From Mesorhizobium sp. M2E.F.Ca.ET.219.01.1.1 (GTDB lineage Bacteria; Pseudomonadota; Alphaproteobacteria; Rhizobiales; Rhizobiaceae), in assembly GCF_004016445.2 (NCBI RefSeq), contig NZ_SADT02000008.1, positions 186,001 to 250,000 on the forward strand: a stretch of 64,000 bases of DNA, in the 5' to 3' direction. Shown here one piece after another: positions 53,816 through 62,896 of the stretch. The notes below the pieces were generated by a model. That model did not search any database and had not been told where the DNA came from. It saw only the letters and a program-made list of their open reading frames with translations. Every line of letters begins with the position of its first letter. Position 1 is the first letter of the stretch. The position numbers and the translations under genes were made by a program.

Positions 53816-55738
53816 TCATGTCGCCTCCTTCCGGTGGAATCTGTTGTCACCTACGATCGAAGTCATGTCGCTACGCCGGAACCAGATCGCGCGCCCGCAT
53901 CTCAGCGGCGGATTGCCGGCCGTGAACACGATCTGCTCGTCCATGCGCATCCGCATGACCTCATGCGGCTGGATCAGCCGGCGGCTGGCGAGCTGCTTCG
54001 AACGCGAGAGGGACGATCCCCGCATTCCGGTTGAGCGGTTGGTCTGGTCCACCTCGACCGTAGTCTCGCCGCAGCGCTTCGAAATATACTCGGCCGTGTC
54101 GGGATCGTTGATGGCGGCGAATGAAATCCAGGACGCCGATTCGAACCATTTCGAGGTGGCATCGCGGCCGCCATAGGTCTCGCGCATCTGGCCGATCGAC
54201 TGGAAGATCAGCGTCAGTGTGATGCCGTATTTGCGGCCTGCATCGCGTGCGGTTTCGAGGATACGCATATAGCCGACCCGCGCCACCTCATCGAGCAGGA
54301 AGAGCGTGCGTCCCGTCACCTTGCCGTCGCGGTTATAGATGGCGTTGAGCAGGGAGCCGACGATCACGCGCGCGAGGCCGGGATGCGCCTCGAGCACCTT
54401 GAGGTTGAGCGCGATGAAGATGTCGGTTCCGCCGTTGGCGAGATCGTCGGTCGAGAAGGCGTCGCCAGAGATGAGGCGGGCATAGTTCGGATAGGAGAGC
54501 CAGTGGGTCTCCTTCACCGCATTGGCGTAGACGCCGGAAAACGTCTCGGGCGTCATGTTCACAAACACGGCGACGTTCTCGCGCACGAACTCCGAACCCG
54601 ACTGCTCATAGATCTTCGTCAGCCGCTCGCGCAGCTTCGGCTCCGGCTCGGAGAGGTTCGCCCGCACCCGGCGCAGCGTCTGTTCTTTCTCCTGCGTATG
54701 GCCGGACAGGCAGACGTCTGCGATCAGGGCGGTCAGAAGCTGCAAGGCCGACGCCCGAAAGAAGTCGTCGCGCGCAGAAGCTGTCCGCGCGCTGTCGGTC
54801 ATGATCCAGGTCGCGACCGCGACGATGTCCTCCTCCTTCGTGCTGCCGAACCTGCCGATCCAGTCGAGCGCGTTGAAGCCGTTCTCAGGCTCGGATGGAT
54901 CCAGGACCATGGTGGTGTGGCCAGCCTTGCGCCGATGCTTGATCACCATCGGCGCGACCTCGCTCGACGGATCGAGCACGACAAGGCTGCCGCCCCATTT
55001 GAGCGCGGTCGGGATCGTCACCGATGTCGTCTTGAAGCCGCCGGAGCCGGCGAAGACGATACCATGCGACGATCCGAAACTGCCGTCGAAGCAGAGCAGG
55101 GGCCTCTTGCCGCCAGCTCCCCATGTCTCTCGGTCGTCGGCGCGGAACGACCGGGCAGCGACATGATCTCGATCAACGCGATAACGTTCGCCGATCACAA
55201 TGCCGCCGTAGTCCGGAAAGAGCTTCGCCGCGTCACGCAAGCTCATCCAGACGGACTCGCCATGGATCGCCCGCGCGCCGTGCACACGGCGCGGCGTGGG
55301 TTTCGCGAAGGCGGCATTGCCCTTGACTGCGACACGCAGGGCAAAGACGCCGGCGAGGAATACGCCGGCAGCACCTATCGCCGTCGCCGGGTCGACATAG
55401 GCGAGGGCGGATTGCCCAGTCGGGACGCTGCCTGCGATCCCGACAAGCCGGGTCGCCTCGCGCGTTGCTGCGACCAGAACAACCGCGGCGCTGCCGGCGA
55501 CGACGCTCCAGCCCGCCGGCCTGATGTTCGCCGAGCCGTTGGCCGCGAACAAAGCGGTCACGCCGATTGCACCTGCCGCGGCGTAGGGAAGGGCGAGACC
55601 GACGCGCCCGAGCATCATCTTCGCGTGTGCAGTCGCTCCGAACGCCGCCAGCCAGTGCTCGACGCCTGGGAGAAGAACCGTCGCCGCCAACATGATTGCA
55701 CCGGGTACTGTCGCGAGCAGAACCTTATTCGCTGTCAT
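53816..55738 (-). CDS. traG: Conjugative coupling protein TraG (VirD4-like)
   Basis: A 640-residue type IV coupling protein. Two or three N-terminal membrane helices (about 10-30, 50-80, 110-140) anchor it. The cytoplasmic ATPase has Walker A GSGGFKT (about 231-237) and Walker B LFLLDEVAR (about 479-487), with the later FQSIGQMRETYG motif. It would pump the relaxase-DNA complex into the transfer channel. ATG 55738 overlaps the end of traD. A length near 640 and order traC-traD-traG match Ti-type systems. Confidence 0.9.
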   Translation of the reverse strand: MTANKVLLATVPGAIMLAATVLLPGVEHWLAAFGATAHAKMMLGRVGLALPYAAAGAIGVTALFAANGSANIRPAGWSVVAGSAAVVLVAATREATRLVGIAGSVPTGQSALAYVDPATAIGAAGVFLAGVFALRVAVKGNAAFAKPTPRRVHGARAIHGESVWMSLRDAAKLFPDYGGIVIGERYRVDRDHVAARSFRADDRETWGAGGKRPLLCFDGSFGSSHGIVFAGSGGFKTTSVTIPTALKWGGSLVVLDPSSEVAPMVIKHRRKAGHTTMVLDPSEPENGFNALDWIGRFGSTKEEDIVAVATWIMTDSARTASARDDFFRASALQLLTALIADVCLSGHTQEKEQTLRRVRANLSEPEPKLRERLTKIYEQSGSEFVRENVAVFVNMTPETFSGVYANAVKETHWLSYPNYARLISGDAFSTDDLANGGTDIFIALNLKVLEAHPGLARVIVGSLLNAIYNRDGKVTGRTLFLLDEVARVGYMRILETARDAGRKYGITLTLIFQSIGQMRETYGGRDATSKWFESASWISFAAINDPDTAEYISKRCGETTVEVDQTNRSTGMRGSSLSRSKQLASRRLIQPHEVMRMRMDEQIVFTAGNPPLRCGRAIWFRRSDMTSIVGDNRFHRKEAT

Positions 55739-56018
55739 GGCCGAAAGCCTCCGCGCCAAGCGCGGCAAGACGCGCACGCTCCGCGTCGTCGCCTTGTATG
55801 CGTCGGCTGGCGTCGATCAGCAGTCCGAGCAACAAGGCGCGCTTCTCGTAGCGAAGCCCGGCCTTCACGATCAGGCCGCCGAGCTCGATCTTCTCGCGCG
55901 TGTCCTTCTTGCGCGCATCGGTGATTGCGGAGCGGTGCATGCGTTCAAGCCTTGCCAGCGCCGCGCGCAGCCGCGCCAGCTTCGACCGCCGCGGTTGCGG
56001 CGCCGGCGCTCCGTCCAT
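55725..56018 (-). CDS. traD: Conjugal transfer protein TraD
   Basis: A 97-residue small basic protein corresponding to Ti-plasmid TraD. It is helical and rich in Arg, Lys and Ala (KLARLRAALARLERMHRSAITDARKKDTREKIELGGLIV, interrupted only for reading). It is thought to assist TraA at oriT. It overlaps traC at its start and traG at its end, as in Ti plasmids. Identification rests mainly on this position, length and sequence style. Confidence 0.82.
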   Translation of the reverse strand: MDGAPAPQPRRSKLARLRAALARLERMHRSAITDARKKDTREKIELGGLIVKAGLRYEKRALLLGLLIDASRRIQGDDAERARLAALGAEAFGHDSE

Positions 56019-56241
56019 CGCCTGCGTTCTTCCTTCCGGTCGCTTCGCCCTTGCCGCCGCGAAAGCGCTTCGCGGTCTCCTCGAATGCCGCCTGAAGCGC
56101 GGCCTCCTCGATCTCAAGCTCGCCGAGACCGGCCTTCAGCGCGATCCGGCCGATGCGCTCGGCCTCGCGAGTCTCGGCCAGCCGAAGCTGTTCCTGCAAA
56201 CGCGCGATTTCTTCCCTGATTTTCGATGAAGGCTTTTTCAT
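55945..56241 (-). CDS. traC: Conjugal transfer protein TraC
   Basis: A 98-residue helical protein beginning MKKPSSKIREEIARLQEQLRLAE, the usual TraC N-terminus. The middle is coiled-coil-like (EREAERIGRIALKAGLGELEIEEAALQAAF-like) and the C-terminal tail is low-complexity Ala/Gly-rich. TraC is an accessory relaxosome protein acting at the adjacent oriT. ATG 56241 has AGGAGG about 10 nt upstream. It is divergent from traA across the oriT, as in Ti-type elements. Confidence 0.82.
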   Translation of the reverse strand: MKKPSSKIREEIARLQEQLRLAETREAERIGRIALKAGLGELEIEEAALQAAFEETAKRFRGGKGEATGRKNAGDGRSAGAATAAVEAGAAARGAGKA

Positions 56242-56386
56242 TCCGGTCGGCCCTCCTTGGTGCTTGAAGCGAAGCTGCAAGGCCAAGGATCAACGAGGGA
56301 GGCGCGGAGCGCAGCCCCGTTTATTCTACAGTCGGCAAAGCCGACGCTTTTGGAGATCATCCCGGCCGTTCCGAAGGAGCGGCTCC

Positions 56387-56418
56387 AAGGGCGCAATTAT
56401 ACGTCGCTGACGCGACGT
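56387..56418. other. oriT: Origin of transfer (Q-type, RSF1010/Ti-like)
   Basis: On the minus strand the sequence reads TAATTGCGCCCTT, close to the RSF1010 nic region TAAGTGCGCCCT, in which the cut lies between TGCG and CCCT. Next to it is the inverted repeat ACGTCGC-TGAC-GCGACGT (56401-56418), a perfect 7-bp stem. Position between divergent traC and traA and the adjacent relaxase fit a Ti-type oriT. Confidence 0.85.
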
Positions 56419-56487
56419 CCTGTGTTGCAAGCACGAACCGCCCGCCGATCCCGACGAACAGGTTTTCAAACGGGAGCATTCGTCGCC

Positions 56488-59400
56488 TTGGCCATCGCTC
56501 ACTTCTCCGTCAGCATCGTTAGCCGCGGCGACGGCCGCAGCGCCGTGCTGTCGGCGGCGTATCGCCACTGCGCCAGGATGGAGTTCGACCGCGAGGCCCG
56601 CACCGTCGACTACACGCGGAAGGAAAGGGTCCTGCACGAAGAGTTCCTGCTCCCGGGGGACGCGCCGCAATGGCTGCGTAGCCTGATCGCGGATCGCTCG
56701 ATCGCCGGCTCATCCGAAGCCTTCTGGAACACGGTCGAGGCCTTCGAAAAACGCGCCGATGCGCAGCTCGCCAAGGACCTCACCATGGCCCTGCCGCTGG
56801 AGCTGTCGGCCCAGCAGAATATCGCGCTCGTGCGCGATTTCGTGGAGCGGCACATTCTGTCAAAGGGCATGGTCGCCGATTGGGTCTATCACGACAATCC
56901 CGGCAATCCGCACGTCCACCTGATGACGACATTGCGGCCGCTGACGGAGGATGGTTTCGGCGCGAAGAAGGTCGCGGTGCTGGGCGAGGAAGGACAGCCC
57001 CTCCGGACGAAAGGCGGGAAGATCGTCTACGAGCTATGGGCCGGAGGAGGCGACGACTTCAACGCTTTTCGCGATGCGTGGTTCGAGCGGCTGAATCATC
57101 ATCTTGCCCTCAACGGCATCGACCTTCGCGTCGATGGGCGATCCTACGAGAAGCAGGGCATCGATCTCGTTCCGACCGTCCACGTCGGCGTCGGCGCCAA
57201 GGCGATCGAGCGCAAAGCTCAGGTGGAAGGCCGCAAGCCGGAGCTGGAGCGCCTCGAACTCAAGCAGGAGCGGCGCGAGGAGAACGCCCGACGTATTCAG
57301 CAGAATCCGACGCTCGTGCTGGATCTCATCACGCGCGAGAAGAGCGTTTTCGACGAGCGCGACATTGCCCGTGTGCTTCACCGCTATATCGACGATGCCG
57401 GCCTGTTTCGGAACCTGATGGTGCGCCTTCTCCAAGACCAACAAATCCTGCGTCTGGAGCGCGAACGCATCTCGCTTGCTACCGGCGTCAGAGAACCGGC
57501 GAAATACACGACGCACGAACTGATCCGGTTGGAAGCTCAAATGGCAAGCCGTGCGATCTGGCTCTCGCGTCGCTCCTCGCATGGCGTCGGAAAGCGCATC
57601 CTCGAGCAGACATTTTCGCGACACGAGGGGCTATCGCAGGAGCAGCGTGCCGCGATCGAGCATGTCGCCGGCGGCGCATGGATTGCGGCGGTCGTGGGCC
57701 GCGCCGGTGCGGGCAAGACCACCATGATGAAGGCCGCGCGCGAGGCGTGGGAAGCGGCCGGCTATCGTGTCGTCGGCGCAGCGCTTGCCGGCAAGGCCGC
57801 CGAAGGACTGGAGAAGGAAGCCGGCATCGCCTCACGCACGCTTTCGTCATGGGAACTGCGTTGGAAACAACAGCGTGATCGCCTCGACGAGAAGACCGTC
57901 TTCCTTCTGGATGAGGCCGGCATGGTGTCGTCGCGGCAGATGGCTACGCTCGTCGAAGCCGTTACCAGCGCCGGCGCCAAGCTGGTGCTGGTTGGCGACC
58001 CCGATCAGCTTCAGCCGATCGAAGCGGGCGCGGCGTTCCGGGCGATTGCCCATCGGATAGGCTATGCCGAACTTGGAACGATCTTCCGCCAGCGCGAAGT
58101 CTGGATGCGCACCGCATCGGGAGATCTTGCACGCGGTGATGTCGGCGCGGCTCTCGCCGCATACGACAATGCCGGCATGGTCCGCTCCGCGTGGAGCAGG
58201 GACGAGGCTGTCGGCTCGCTGATCGACGACTGGAACAGCGAATACGATCCGGCCAGGACCTCGCTCATCCTCGCTCACCGCCGGCGCGACGTGCGCACTC
58301 TGAACGAACTGGCGCGCGAGAAGCTGGTCGAGCGCGGCTTCGTCGGCGAGGGTTTTGCGTTCCGGACGGAAGACGGCGCCCGTCAGTTCGCGGCCGGCGA
58401 CAGGGTCGTGTTCCTGAAGAACGAGGGGTCGCTCGGCGTCAAGAACGGCATGCTGGCGACCGTCGTCGAGGCCGCGCCTGGCCGGATCGTCGCCGCGGTC
58501 GGGAAGGGCGATGATCGCCGTGAGGTCGTCATCGAACAGCGCTTTTATGCCAACGTCGATCACGGCTATGCCACGACGGTCCATAAGTCCCAGGGCGCCA
58601 CCGTCGACGATGTCAAGGTGCTCGCCTCCGGCACCATGGACCGCCACCTCACCTATGTCGCGCTCACGCGTCATCGTGATGCCGCGCGGCTCTATGTCGG
58701 CCTCGACGAGTTCGCCAATCGCGGCGGCTTGCTCGTCGATCACGACGCAGCACCCTTCGAGCACAACCCCGAGAACCAAGAGAGCTACTTCGTCACGCTC
58801 GAGACCGCCGAGGGGAAGCGGGACACGATCTGGGGTGTCGACCTCAAGCGCGCGATGGCCGAGGCGGCCCCGCGGATTGGCGACCGTATCGGTCTGGACC
58901 ATCAGGGCTCCCAGACGGTCCGCCTACCCGACGGAAACAAAGTCAAGCGCCATTTGTGGAAGGTCGTCGACGTCAGGGAGCTTGCGCTCTCCAGGATGAC
59001 GGAGCGTCTGTCGGCTGACGGGTCCAAGGAAACGACGCTGGACTATGAGCGGGCACCGTCCTATCGCGCCGCTTTGCGCTTCGCCGAAACGCGTGGCCTC
59101 AATCTCATGAAGGTCGCTCGGACCATCGTGCGTGACCGTCTCGAATGGACGGTCCGGCAGAGGCAGCGCCTTGCCGATCTCGGCTCAAAGCTGCTGGCGA
59201 TCGGCGCACGGCTCGGTCTCGTTTCCGGCCTGCGGACAGAATCCCAATCCAACAGCATGAAGGAGGCGAGGCCGATGGTTGCCGGCGTCACGATTCATCC
59301 GAAATCCCTCGAACAGGCTGTCGAAGACAAGCTCGCCTCCGATCCTGCGTTGAAGAAGCAATGGGAGGACGTCTCCACCCGCTTCCGGCTGGTCTTCGCG

Positions 59401-60069
59401 GATCCCGAAACCGCCTTCCGAGTCGTCGATGTCGAGGCCATGCTGAAGGACAGCGCCGCCGCGAAATCCACGCTGGCGACGATCGGAAACAGGCCAGAGG
59501 GCTTCGGTGCGCTCAAGGGCAAGACCGGCATTTTCGCCAGCCGCGCCGACAAGGAGGATAGGGAAACGGCGACAGTAAATGCGCCGGCGCTCGCTCGCGA
59601 TCTCGCACGCTATCTCGAAATGCGAGAGGCCGCCGCACAGCGCCTTAAGACGGAGGAGAGGGCGCTCAGGCATCGTATCTCGATCGACATCCCGGCGCTG
59701 TCGCCGGCCGCCTGTGCGGTGCTCGAGCGAGTCCGCGATGCGATCGACAGAAACGATCTGCCCGCCGCCCTCGGATACGCGCTCGCGGATCGCGAGGCGA
59801 AGCAGGAGATCGATGGCTTCAACAAGGCCGTCGCCGAACGGTTCGGCGAACGGACGCTGTTGAGCGACGCCGCGCGCGAGTCATCCGGGAGACTCTTTGA
59901 GTCGCTTGCCAAGGGTCTGCAACTACAGGAGAGGGAACAACTGAAGGAGGCCTGGCCGGTAATGCGGGCCGCGCAGCAGCTCGCCGCCCAGGTGCGCACG
60001 GTCGCAACGCTGAAGCAGGCTGAAGACATGAAGCTTTCGCAGAGCCAAACTCCCGTCATGAAGCAATGA
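56488..60069 (+). CDS. traA: TraA relaxase-helicase (MOBQ)
   Basis: A 1193-residue conjugative relaxase fused to a helicase. The MobA/MobL domain (about 1-220) has the probable catalytic Tyr25 (SAAYRHC) and the HxH metal motif His142-Val-His144 (NPHVHLMTT). The RecD/TraI-like helicase has Walker A GRAGAGKTT (Lys410), Walker B LLDEAG (Asp475), GDPDQLQPI and VHKSQGATVDDV. The C-terminus is helical. TTG 56488 was chosen because MAIAHFSVSIVSRG is the standard beginning; a longer GTG start at 56257 would read through oriT. It nicks oriT and unwinds the strand. Confidence 0.9.
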   Translation: MAIAHFSVSIVSRGDGRSAVLSAAYRHCARMEFDREARTVDYTRKERVLHEEFLLPGDAPQWLRSLIADRSIAGSSEAFWNTVEAFEKRADAQLAKDLTMALPLELSAQQNIALVRDFVERHILSKGMVADWVYHDNPGNPHVHLMTTLRPLTEDGFGAKKVAVLGEEGQPLRTKGGKIVYELWAGGGDDFNAFRDAWFERLNHHLALNGIDLRVDGRSYEKQGIDLVPTVHVGVGAKAIERKAQVEGRKPELERLELKQERREENARRIQQNPTLVLDLITREKSVFDERDIARVLHRYIDDAGLFRNLMVRLLQDQQILRLERERISLATGVREPAKYTTHELIRLEAQMASRAIWLSRRSSHGVGKRILEQTFSRHEGLSQEQRAAIEHVAGGAWIAAVVGRAGAGKTTMMKAAREAWEAAGYRVVGAALAGKAAEGLEKEAGIASRTLSSWELRWKQQRDRLDEKTVFLLDEAGMVSSRQMATLVEAVTSAGAKLVLVGDPDQLQPIEAGAAFRAIAHRIGYAELGTIFRQREVWMRTASGDLARGDVGAALAAYDNAGMVRSAWSRDEAVGSLIDDWNSEYDPARTSLILAHRRRDVRTLNELAREKLVERGFVGEGFAFRTEDGARQFAAGDRVVFLKNEGSLGVKNGMLATVVEAAPGRIVAAVGKGDDRREVVIEQRFYANVDHGYATTVHKSQGATVDDVKVLASGTMDRHLTYVALTRHRDAARLYVGLDEFANRGGLLVDHDAAPFEHNPENQESYFVTLETAEGKRDTIWGVDLKRAMAEAAPRIGDRIGLDHQGSQTVRLPDGNKVKRHLWKVVDVRELALSRMTERLSADGSKETTLDYERAPSYRAALRFAETRGLNLMKVARTIVRDRLEWTVRQRQRLADLGSKLLAIGARLGLVSGLRTESQSNSMKEARPMVAGVTIHPKSLEQAVEDKLASDPALKKQWEDVSTRFRLVFADPETAFRVVDVEAMLKDSAAAKSTLATIGNRPEGFGALKGKTGIFASRADKEDRETATVNAPALARDLARYLEMREAAAQRLKTEERALRHRISIDIPALSPAACAVLERVRDAIDRNDLPAALGYALADREAKQEIDGFNKAVAERFGERTLLSDAARESSGRLFESLAKGLQLQEREQLKEAWPVMRAAQQLAAQVRTVATLKQAEDMKLSQSQTPVMKQ

Positions 60070-60599
60070 CCAGGTCTCGCGCCATCGCGCTAATCGGCGT
60101 TCCGGCCGCCCTTGTACTCGTCGGGTCCGCGATCGCATTGACCGGCGGGTATCGGCTCAACCTGACGCCGAGCGAACCGCTCGGACTCTGGCGGATCGAG
60201 ACGCCTGATCGCGATGTCGCGGTCGGCGATCTGGTATTAATCTGCCCACCGGCGGCAGTGTCGTTCCTTCAGGCACGCGAGCGCGGGTATCTGCGCCGAG
60301 GTCTCTGTGCCGGCGGCTTCGCGCCTCTGATCAAAACGGTCACGGCGCTTGCTGGCCAGCGCATCGACGTCGGTGAAAATGTCGCCATAGACGGCAGGCC
60401 GATCCCTTCATCCCGCATCCGCACTATCGATGGCGATGGCAGGGCGATCGAGTCCTATCCCGGCGGCATCGTGCCGGCCGGATTTCTGTTTCTCCACTCT
60501 TCCTATGCGAGTTCCTATGATTCCCGATATTTTGGCCCGATCCCGGATTCTGGCCTTCTCGGCATTGCGCGGCCAGTCCTTACCTTCGATCCCCGCTAG
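60066..60599 (+). CDS. traF: Conjugative transfer signal peptidase TraF
   Basis: A 177-residue S26-family peptidase. One N-terminal membrane helix (about 6-27) is followed by the catalytic Ser36 in LTPSEPLGLW and Lys90 in APLIKTVTAL. TraF processes or cyclises the conjugative pilin, so its presence implies a pilus encoded elsewhere. It overlaps the traA stop by 4 nt (ATGA). All catalytic residues are intact. Confidence 0.88.
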   Translation: MTRSRAIALIGVPAALVLVGSAIALTGGYRLNLTPSEPLGLWRIETPDRDVAVGDLVLICPPAAVSFLQARERGYLRRGLCAGGFAPLIKTVTALAGQRIDVGENVAIDGRPIPSSRIRTIDGDGRAIESYPGGIVPAGFLFLHSSYASSYDSRYFGPIPDSGLLGIARPVLTFDPR

Positions 60600-61764
60600 C
60601 CTCCGCTCGCTGCTCCTGATCGCCGTCGCGATCGTTGTCGGCACGGTCGGATGGAGCGGCCATGTGCTCGCCCTTCCCATCGCCATCATTTTTCCGGCGC
60701 TTTGGGCGCTGACGCCCGCGCGTGTGGTCGCAGGCATGGTGTCGGCTGGATATTTCCTCGCCGCCTCGCGCGGCCTGCCACAAGGGGTGGCGAAGTTCTA
60801 CGCAGCCGATTTCTGGCCCGGCCTTCTGCTCTGGATAGCCGCGTCGCTTGCCTTCGTCGCTGTGCATACGATGCTCTGGGCAGGGCCACCGGAAATGGGC
60901 TGCCCGGAAAGGAGGGCGCTGCGATATCTGGCGGCGATGGTGCTGATGGGGCTGCCGCCCTTCGGCATAACCGGCTGGGCGCACACGCTTACGGCGGCCG
61001 GCGTGCTATTCCCGGGGTGGGGATGGTGGGGGCTCGCAACGACTGCCGCCGGCCTCGCAATGATGACATCGCGATTTTGGCCGGCTGCAGTTCTCACCTT
61101 GGCAGGCTTTTGGCTCTGGTCCGCCGCAACGTGGACGCAACCCGATCTACCGCAGGGATGGAAAAGCGTCGACCTCAAATACGGAGCGAGCCTCGGTCGT
61201 GACGGTTCGCTCGATCATCACCGTGATATGATCGCCACAGTTCGAGCGCTGGCTGGTGACGGAACGCGCTTCGTGGTGCTCCCCGAAAGCGCGCTCGGCT
61301 TCTGGACGCCGACTGTCGCGCGCCTCTGGCAGCAGGGCTTGCACGGGCTTGACGTCACCGTTGTCGCCGGCGCGGCTGTCATTGACGAGCGCGGCTACGA
61401 CAATGTCATGGTCGCGATCTCCTCCGACGAGGCCCGTGTCCTCTATCGCGAGCGCTTGCCGGTTCCGGTTTCCATGTGGCAGCCCTGGCGCGCTTGGTTT
61501 GGGCGAGACGGCGGAGCCCGCGCCGATCTCTTTGCGAACCCGGTGGTCGACCTCTCCGAAACGAGGATCGCACCGCTTATCTGCTACGAGCAACTCATCG
61601 TCTGGCCTGTCCTCCAGTCGATGCTGCATTCGCCCGAGATCGTCGTCGCCACCGGCAATGGATGGTGGACCGCCGGCACCTCAATCGTCGCCATCCAGCG
61701 AGCCAGCGCGATCGCCTGGGCGAAACTCTTTGCTGTACCGATCGTCACAGCTTTCAACATATAG
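60505..61764 (+). CDS. traB: Conjugal transfer protein TraB (nitrilase-fold membrane protein)
   Basis: A protein of about 419 residues. An N-terminal half with several membrane helices (about 30-180) is joined to a carbon-nitrogen-hydrolase domain with the catalytic Glu in VVLPESALGFW and Cys in APLICYEQL. This Lnt-like layout is typical of TraB from Ti plasmids. It may acylate or process a mating-channel component and is reported to raise transfer efficiency. The start is unclear: ATG 60505 gives a 95-nt overlap with traF; ATG 60517 or a TTG at 60565 are alternatives. It ends the tra genes in view. Confidence 0.8.
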   Translation: MRVPMIPDILARSRILAFSALRGQSLPSIPASLRSLLLIAVAIVVGTVGWSGHVLALPIAIIFPALWALTPARVVAGMVSAGYFLAASRGLPQGVAKFYAADFWPGLLLWIAASLAFVAVHTMLWAGPPEMGCPERRALRYLAAMVLMGLPPFGITGWAHTLTAAGVLFPGWGWWGLATTAAGLAMMTSRFWPAAVLTLAGFWLWSAATWTQPDLPQGWKSVDLKYGASLGRDGSLDHHRDMIATVRALAGDGTRFVVLPESALGFWTPTVARLWQQGLHGLDVTVVAGAAVIDERGYDNVMVAISSDEARVLYRERLPVPVSMWQPWRAWFGRDGGARADLFANPVVDLSETRIAPLICYEQLIVWPVLQSMLHSPEIVVATGNGWWTAGTSIVAIQRASAIAWAKLFAVPIVTAFNI

Positions 61765-61856
61765 GTACAGGAGGAGCCGGGGGGTCGATGCCGCCCTCAT
61801 CCAGCACATACCTTGTTCGATTGGTTCACTGTTATTCTTCGGGATGTCCTAACGCG

Positions 61857-62738
61857 CTATTTCTTGTATATTGCGGCGACCGAGCGTTCGAGCGCAAAGG
61901 CGAACCCCGCATCGGGATGCCCTTTGACAAGCGCTGCCTTCAGCTCATCGGCCGATTTGCTCGCTAGCAAGGCCTTTTCCCAGCTGTCGAGATAGGCTCT
62001 CGTATAGGTGAATATGGAATTGTCCGACCGGCTTTCCGGCTTTCGATGTCCAGGGATCACCGTTTTTGCGCCGATCGCCTCCAGCCTCCTGGTGCTCTCG
62101 CGCCACTTGCCGATCTGGTCGGGAGTTGTGGTTTCCTCCAGCCAGAGATGCGTATCGGTGTACCCGACATCCGCTGCTATGAGGGTGTTCAGGGAAGGTA
62201 TGTGAACCGGTGTGACGAATTCCGTGTCGCCATGCATCGGGTCCAGAATGTCGATGCGTTCGCCCTCCAGCAGCAGATGGTCCCGGGTCAAGACGTCGGG
62301 CACGATGAGCTTGTCCGTGAAGACGCCCGGCGGCGCGTGTTCGTTCAACGCCTTGAGGGTCGGAGCGGATGCTTTGTTGATCATCGCAAGGACCTTCGGA
62401 TGGGTCAGAGGCTTCGCTTCCGGGAAACGCTCCAACAGCACTGACAGGCCAAGCAAATGGTCTGGATGGTAGTGGGTGACCAGGATTGTCTCGATCTTCC
62501 TTGCTGTCGCCTGGATGACGTCGGCGAGTGCTTTGGCGTTCGCGACCGTAAACTGGGCGTCGATGACGACGGCGGATTTCTCGCCGACAATTACCGTGCT
62601 GTCGACCATCACGCCGGCTTCATCAGCTGTGAACACCTTGGCCTCTGAGACAGCGGCGAGGGAAAGCCTGCTTGCCATCGCCGTGGCGGCACCAGCTGCA
62701 CCGAGCGCCAGAAAATTTCGTCTGTCGAGAACGAACAT
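61857..62738 (-). CDS. Exported metallo-beta-lactamase-fold hydrolase
   Basis: A 293-residue MBL-fold protein. The N-terminus has a Tat-like signal (DRRNFLALGAAGAATAMASRLSLAAV). The zinc motif is THYHPDHLLG (about residues 93-102), with later histidines in DPMHGDTEF and IPGHRKP. The class resembles quinoprotein-relay or lactonase-like periplasmic hydrolases; the substrate is unknown. ATG 62738 has GGAG 8 nt upstream. It lies beyond traB in chromosomal-type context and is followed upstream by an azoreductase gene in the same direction. Confidence 0.82.
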   Translation of the reverse strand: MFVLDRRNFLALGAAGAATAMASRLSLAAVSEAKVFTADEAGVMVDSTVIVGEKSAVVIDAQFTVANAKALADVIQATARKIETILVTHYHPDHLLGLSVLLERFPEAKPLTHPKVLAMINKASAPTLKALNEHAPPGVFTDKLIVPDVLTRDHLLLEGERIDILDPMHGDTEFVTPVHIPSLNTLIAADVGYTDTHLWLEETTTPDQIGKWRESTRRLEAIGAKTVIPGHRKPESRSDNSIFTYTRAYLDSWEKALLASKSADELKAALVKGHPDAGFAFALERSVAAIYKK

Positions 62739-62896
62739 GGATAGATCTCCGCGTTTCTGGCGGGGTTGCTTCGCGCGCCAGGCAGGGTTTCGATGAGTTG
62801 TTTGCGTCGAGTAATAAAGTTCGGAGCGTGCCCGTCTGAGGGCCAACCGTGGCGCGGCACGGACATCAGCCCTGCCGCGGGGCGCTGCCTGCGAAA

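Larger units (their letters stand above)
29518..61764. mobile_element. Conjugative/mobilisable element backbone (ICE or plasmid segment)
   Basis: This span gathers families typical of rhizobial plasmids and integrative elements: Toprim/DUF3991, DUF1419, DUF3085, methylase-helicase, RES/Xre addiction module, ParB-like protein, ArdC, DUF736, TraG/D/C, oriT, TraA/F/B. Metabolic cargo is inserted between them. No trb (type IV secretion) cluster, repABC, integrase, flanking tRNA or terminal repeats are seen, so the exact boundaries and the replicon type are unresolved. The coordinates given are simply the first and last backbone genes. Confidence 0.6.

Noticed and set aside
54383..55924. A 513-codon plus-strand frame
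   Set aside because: Antisense to traG and traD; its composition is the arginine- and glycine-rich shadow of those genes.
56257..56487. Upstream extension of traA from GTG 56257
   Set aside because: It would translate through the oriT and has no homology-like character; relaxases of this class begin with MAI-type residues as at 56488.
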